A DNA stretch of 64,000 nt from Paramacrobiotus metropolitanus (taxonomy: Eukaryota; Tardigrada; Eutardigrada; Parachela; Macrobiotidae), in NCBI RefSeq assembly GCF_019649055.1, contig NW_026570247.1, forward strand, positions 310,001-374,000, written 5' to 3'. Under the pieces are notes generated by a model. It saw nothing but the letters and a program-made list of their open reading frames with translations. It ran no database searches and had not been told where the DNA came from. Shown here in pieces: positions 59,472-64,000 of the stretch (positions are counted from its first letter, which is position 1; each line of letters begins with the position of its first letter). The translations under genes were made by a program, and so were the position numbers.

Positions 59472-62017
59472 AAGCAGTCTTTCTCAGTCTGAGCATTTTG
59501 TTCTTCGTCGTGCTGTCTGAGTAGGGTGTAATTGTCCTACACATAGTAATACCTCGTAAATCCTTAAAAACTCTGCAAACCCTACAAAGCGCGAAGGCTA
59601 GAACCTGTAATAAAAGTCATGGCTTCCGCAGCAGGGCTGCCGCCGTTTCGCCGAATGCTGACTTCCACAGATGGGCGCTCCTTTGGCTATCAGAACACGG
59701 TGGTGGTGCGGACTGGTCGGGACGCGGATACCTATTGGCTGGGATACATTCAGGACGTCTCCGACGACGGCCATTACATTGAGGACATTTGAGGTTGAGT
59801 TTGACGCGCAACTGATGGGTGCGTGTTGGATAGAGGCTAGTCGCGTGTGGCTTGCCCACGATACCTGCGATAGTCCCTCAGACGAACGCTGGTATCGTGA
59901 TACCCAGGTGCAGGTGGCGCTGCGCGATGTGGACGACGGACCGTTCCGCTTAAGAGCGGGAATTTTAAGGGGCAGAGAATGGGGCCAAAATTATCCTCGC
60001 CTTAGTATGTTTTTTGTCAGTACGCCCTCTGCGGAGGAGGGCGACGCTTTGGACGTCAAGATCCCAGCGGGCTGGGAAATAGTCGACCGGTGCCAGGTCA
60101 TCATCAACTTACCGCGATAAAAACAAACTTTGCCCGTCATTACACTAAGACCGTTATTCCGGTTCCCGGGGCACTGTCGGTCCTGCAGGAAGCCGCTGAT
60201 CGCTGCAGTCTCGTCGAGCGTTTTCATGATGCGCTGCGGAGTCCGTACAATCTGTACGACAACTGCCGCTTCCACCTGCGCATTGAGAAAGACAGTTGCA
60301 CCTTCATCGCCCTCAGCGTCGCTGCCAAGGCAACGACGACCGAGCGGATGACCTCCACGTTCTTGCAGGTGCTGCACCCGTATTGCGCCGCGCAAGCCGA
60401 GGTCGCTGCGCAACTGCCCAGTCCCGCTTTGCCAGAGGAAGGGAGTTGGTTAGACGGGAAGTTTGCATATCTGCCGGCGCCGCTATGGACCGCGATCCTC
60501 CTGCAGCTGGATCTCCAGACGCAGATGCCGGCCAAAAGGTCAGTACCCTAATCATGGCACTCGGAAATATCTGAAAATGACGGGTGACCGTTCACTTTTG
60601 GCAGGGTGTGCGCAATGTGGCAGCAGATGCTCAGCGATCCCCGCAACGCCCAGCACATCATCTTTCGCTGCCACTCCTGCGGCAGCGCTGCCGCTCCTTG
60701 CCGCAAGGAACGGGACTACGGCCGCGGACCACTGCTTCTGCTCACCCGCTCCATTAGTGCCATCACAAAAAGCCTAACCATCGTCGGCTCCCGCAGCGGC
60801 TGCCATGCATTCTGCGTGCTGGCCGGCTTGTTTGACGCTCTAAAGCCCCGCCTACCGCTGCCCATCGTACGCGACTATACCCTGGATTTTGACGGCTGGG
60901 AGGTTAGCCACGACTATTACTTTGTTAGGAAGGTTATGAAATTTCCCGGCTACTGCCAGCGCCTGATAATCCGCAACTGGAAGCTGGACCTCTTCGGCTG
61001 CATGCCGCAGCCTGCGGCATGCAGCCGTTGCTCAGAGAGCTGCTGCTGACAGAGCAGCCGCTAGACACGCGTCGGGCCTCTGACCGGATCCTGATCACAC
61101 TGGCCAATGTGGTTGTACGCGACAGCAGCAATAACGACAACTACGACGCCGACGCGATGTTCAGCCGTTTCATGTGGACCGTCAATGCCCAGTGTCCGCC
61201 GGTCAGCGATGACCTTTATGCCAAAGTGGCGCGGGTGCATCAGCGCTGGGTGCGCAGCCTAGCCTATCCCAGGGAATGGTACCGAATTCTGGAATATCTC
61301 GAGATGTACGTCATCCAAAATTGGTTAGATCATAGATGGCACACGAATTTACGCACTCTTTATAGCTTACACACTGCCGCAGTAAATACGCGCTGTCAAC
61401 CGTCGGACAAGCAGACAAATTTGGTAGTTGACTGAAATCGGAATACGTTTCGCCGTGTTATCGAAATTTATCAAATTGGCCTTGCGCCAGATAGACAAGG
61501 ATTTCGTTATTCTCGATCACGCTGATTTTGGTAAATAAATGTTTTTCAAATGTGGTAGGTTCAGTGGATTCCATGGCGACGGGACAGTGCGTAGCTGGAG
61601 AAACGTGGACCTGCGGACGGTGGACGTGCGGCAGCTGAGCCAACTGGCGGTGCTGGGCATCAGCGAGGTTTTCCGCGTCTGATGGGACCACATACGTCGT
61701 GCTATCTTCGCGTCGTTAAGGCTAACTCTTGTAGCCTTCACAAGCGAATTTGCTGTTATTTATTTCATTGTACGTGTTCCTCCGTTTTTTTCTGTTACTG
61801 TTTGACACCGAGTGTATTTTGCCAAACTTTTGGGATGGATTATTAATTTTAGCGATCATACTGTAACGGCGGGACGCTCCGCCTTCCTGAGTAGCTGATT
61901 CGCTGTTTCTGGGGATTTCCACCCCATTCACTTTCCTGCTGTTTTGACGGATCTGCAGTACAGTTGCACTGACTGCAGATTCCGATTTCACCAGTTGGTG
62001 GTTTTGTGGTGTGGCGG
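59472..62017 (+). repeat. Tandem duplication, second unit (2546 bp, gene I)
   Basis: Direct copy of 56970-59471, 44 bp longer because it lacks most small deletions of the first unit, but it has its own 11-bp insertion near 59783. Confidence 0.9.
59619..61682 (+). pseudogene. Tudor-like/F-box paralogue I (tandem copy 2), frameshifted
   Basis: Near-identical to copy H. Exon 1 begins at ATG 59619; an insertion near 59783 shifts the frame, and the IINLPR stop (60118-60120) is shared with H. The F-box is at about 60465-60540. Exon 3 starts near 60607 (VCAMWQQMLSDPRNAQ) and is open to about 61040. It then shifts at a palindromic GCATGCCGCAGCCTGCGGCATGC and continues to about 61305 (SRFMWTVNAQCPPVSDDLYA). 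The last exon is 61559-61682. Because both copies share one break, it is probably older than the duplication. Confidence 0.8.
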
Positions 62018-63624
62018 CAATATCGCCGATAAAGTCGATGTTTCCGGGTCGTCTGTCGAGGATACGCGTGGCGCCCTTACGGCCCCTTATAATACTACGT
62101 GCCGCACTGCTTTACTGTCATGCGGCGACAAGCTGCGCTGTTTTTCAACGACGGCTTAATACAACCTGAGTAGCAGTAAGAGGTAACAACTTGTTACATT
62201 GTGCAAATCTTGCGTGCATACCATATACCGCTGTCACAACTAAAACGTAGGAGAAAAAATGCGGGATTTTTAACATTTCACCGTACACATTTTGACCGGT
62301 ATGAAAAGCTATTTCCAGCGTAATCAGATCCGCACGAAAAATCTGCACAAAATCATGTCACCTGCTCCGGGTGTAAAAGTCACAGGATGGCAAGGATCAT
62401 CAGAATTTAATAATCGATTTCACTATTCAGAAGTCTACATTACTGTACCATACAACATCTTGTCAATTTGCCAATGATACAGAGTAGTGCTTTATAACAC
62501 CATCGCACCTTAATTGCACCTTAATCAGGATGTACGAGCACATAAAACAACAACCCAAACTCGTTATCTTGCCCACGGTTACAAGGATCTCGCATGATGC
62601 ATTAGACCAAAAGCGCTTAGCTCTTGCCGATCGCTAAATAGTACTTGTATATCACTCTGCTTTGCTTGATTACACATATGGCCTAATGTGTCGCAGCCTT
62701 TATTGTCCTGTGGTTGGTACAATTCAAGATCGTCAATACATGTACAGAGTAGTTCACAATTTTACGAAAGTAATCAAACAAAGTGCTACGTAATTGACAC
62801 CAAGGCAACATTTTGGCGCCGCAAAAAGGGCAAGTCGACCTGCATATCACAAAGGGGCCCAAAAAAAGAATGAAGTAGCAAAAGCTGATTGGACAACTCC
62901 GCCGACTCCAAATGTCGATGGCGAATGACAAATGCACAGTCTTTGATGGAATGAGAGGCCCCTCCTCCTCGATGTGAGGCACACGGCAGCATGGATGAAG
63001 GCACCGCGTCGTGTGCAAAACGCAAAAGGTGGAAAACGATGCGAAAAAAACGAAGATGCAGAAGATATGCTTCCATAATGAATCTCCATTACCCGATGGG
63101 CAAGCTCTAATTAAGAGCGCCGCGTTCAAGTAAAAAACTCATACTTTGGCAAGGAAAAACAGTGGGAAAATAGCGAAAAAAGGGTACAGAAAAGTTCTAG
63201 ATTTATTGGCCGTTCGGTAGCTGTGCAGGCCAAGACTGAGAAAGCTGTCTGTGCAAAAAAAAGCTGTCTGTCTGTGTATTAGCTGTCTGTGTAACTAGAC
63301 CATCGGCAGATTGGGTCACAACGTCTTTATGCTCTGAACAGCCAGCAGGCATAAAACCAAAGCCATTAGAATATATTAGGTCTATTCCAGTGGCTTCGAT
63401 AAAACGGACCAGTCCACAATTCAATTTGACCCCGTTTTACTATCTGGTTTCGTATACTGTACGATCGCGAGGAAGAGAAATCACGAGAAATTTCATACTT
63501 CCAAACGCCGATGCAAGCCAGCAACTCAGTAGAGAACTGAGAGAAGCAAACCGCCAGTTGCCTAATTTTCGTTCCAGCGCTAAATACATATAGTGATAAA
63601 TAGTCGAACATTTTGCCCCTGCAT
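62018..63624. other. Intergenic, no gene recognised
   Basis: Short frames only. AGCTGTCTGT is repeated four times near 63240-63295. AATTTGACCCCGTTTT near 63423 also occurs near 29970. Confidence 0.4.
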
Positions 63625-64000
63625 TATGCGGAATATCTTAAACAGCCACGCCTTCTTGAAGGAGTTGTACGACAGCTGCCGCTTCCATCTACGCATCGGA
63701 GCGGACAGCTGCACTTTCATCGTGTTGAGCGCTCCGACGGAGGTCATGCCGGCGGAATGGATGACATCCACTTTGCTGCAGGTGCTTCATCAGCATTGCG
63801 CTGAACGGACGGAGTTGCCAGGCCAACTGACAAGTCGACCGTTCGCGGGGCAATGGAATTCTGACGGCACAAAATCGAGCCATGGCGAGAATGAAGGAAA
63901 CCGTAAGTAGAATAACAGTTCCGTGATGTACTAATTGCAAACATGTCAAGTTGATGTTTATGGGTAGTTGTTACTCCGGGCGAATCCACAAGCGCGGACT
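63625..64000 (+). pseudogene. Tudor-like/F-box paralogue J, 5' truncated, cut by window end
   Basis: Family similarity starts abruptly near 63640 in the middle domain (LYDSCRFHLRIGADSCTFIV, then LSAPTEVMPAEW) and runs to a GTAAGT donor at about 63903. The Tudor-like module and first part of exon 1 are absent upstream. Later exons would lie beyond the window, and 63960-64000 may already approach the F-box exon. Confidence 0.75.

Noticed and set aside
62683-63129. 148-codon minus-strand frame
   Set aside because: Low-quality composition, no motif, several overlapping frames of similar length.

Overview
The window is eukaryotic, almost certainly from an invertebrate animal. Genes carry short GT-AG introns (about 55-115 nt), the repeats are animal-type (Ty3/Gypsy, ISL2EU-like, MITEs, solo LTRs), and there is a multi-exon trypsin-family gene. 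I see no decisive taxonomic marker. A tardigrade is a guess only.

Layout. (1) 1-8.6 kb: part of an endogenous virus-like element, all genes on the minus strand. It has a TBP-like protein (cut by the window edge), two unknown small proteins, a single-BIR protein, a B-family DNA polymerase of the protein-primed Polinton/adintovirus type, and a C48/C5-like cysteine protease. Four of its genes share an upstream motif, TGACAGAAGTYTAC plus an A/T-rich tail. (2) 8.8-9.75 kb: a MITE with TAA target duplication and a second MITE with a 10-bp duplication nested in it. (3) 9.75-12.3 kb: a GC-rich satellite built from 68-bp units and 248-bp higher-order units. (4) 13.0-13.8 kb: an unknown coiled-coil gene, followed by sparse sequence to 16 kb. 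(5) 16.0-64.0 kb: a cluster of about ten paralogous genes encoding a Tudor-like module, a conserved middle domain, an F-box and a long C-terminal domain, in both orientations and two subfamilies.

Two copies, A (583 aa) and E (606 aa), splice into uninterrupted frames. Copy F would also be in frame, except that a Gypsy element (38350-43845) sits in exon 3 with a 4-bp target duplication. The other copies carry frameshifts, a nonsense codon, deletions, or a tyrosine-recombinase element (copy G). Copies H and I are a 2.5-kb tandem duplication. Inside the cluster lie an ISL2EU-like transposon (THAP/DDE transposase facing a SWIM/YqaJ nuclease), two solo LTRs in opposite orientation, and an intact six-exon serine protease (413 aa) with an unusual Gly-rich, Cys-paired tail.

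Many frameshifts (PolB, the protease, Gypsy pol, the coiled-coil gene) are one-base changes in homopolymers, so read or assembly error must be separated from real decay. The F-box family is probably a fast birth-and-death set of ubiquitin-ligase adaptors. That is inference from the F-box; substrates are unknown.
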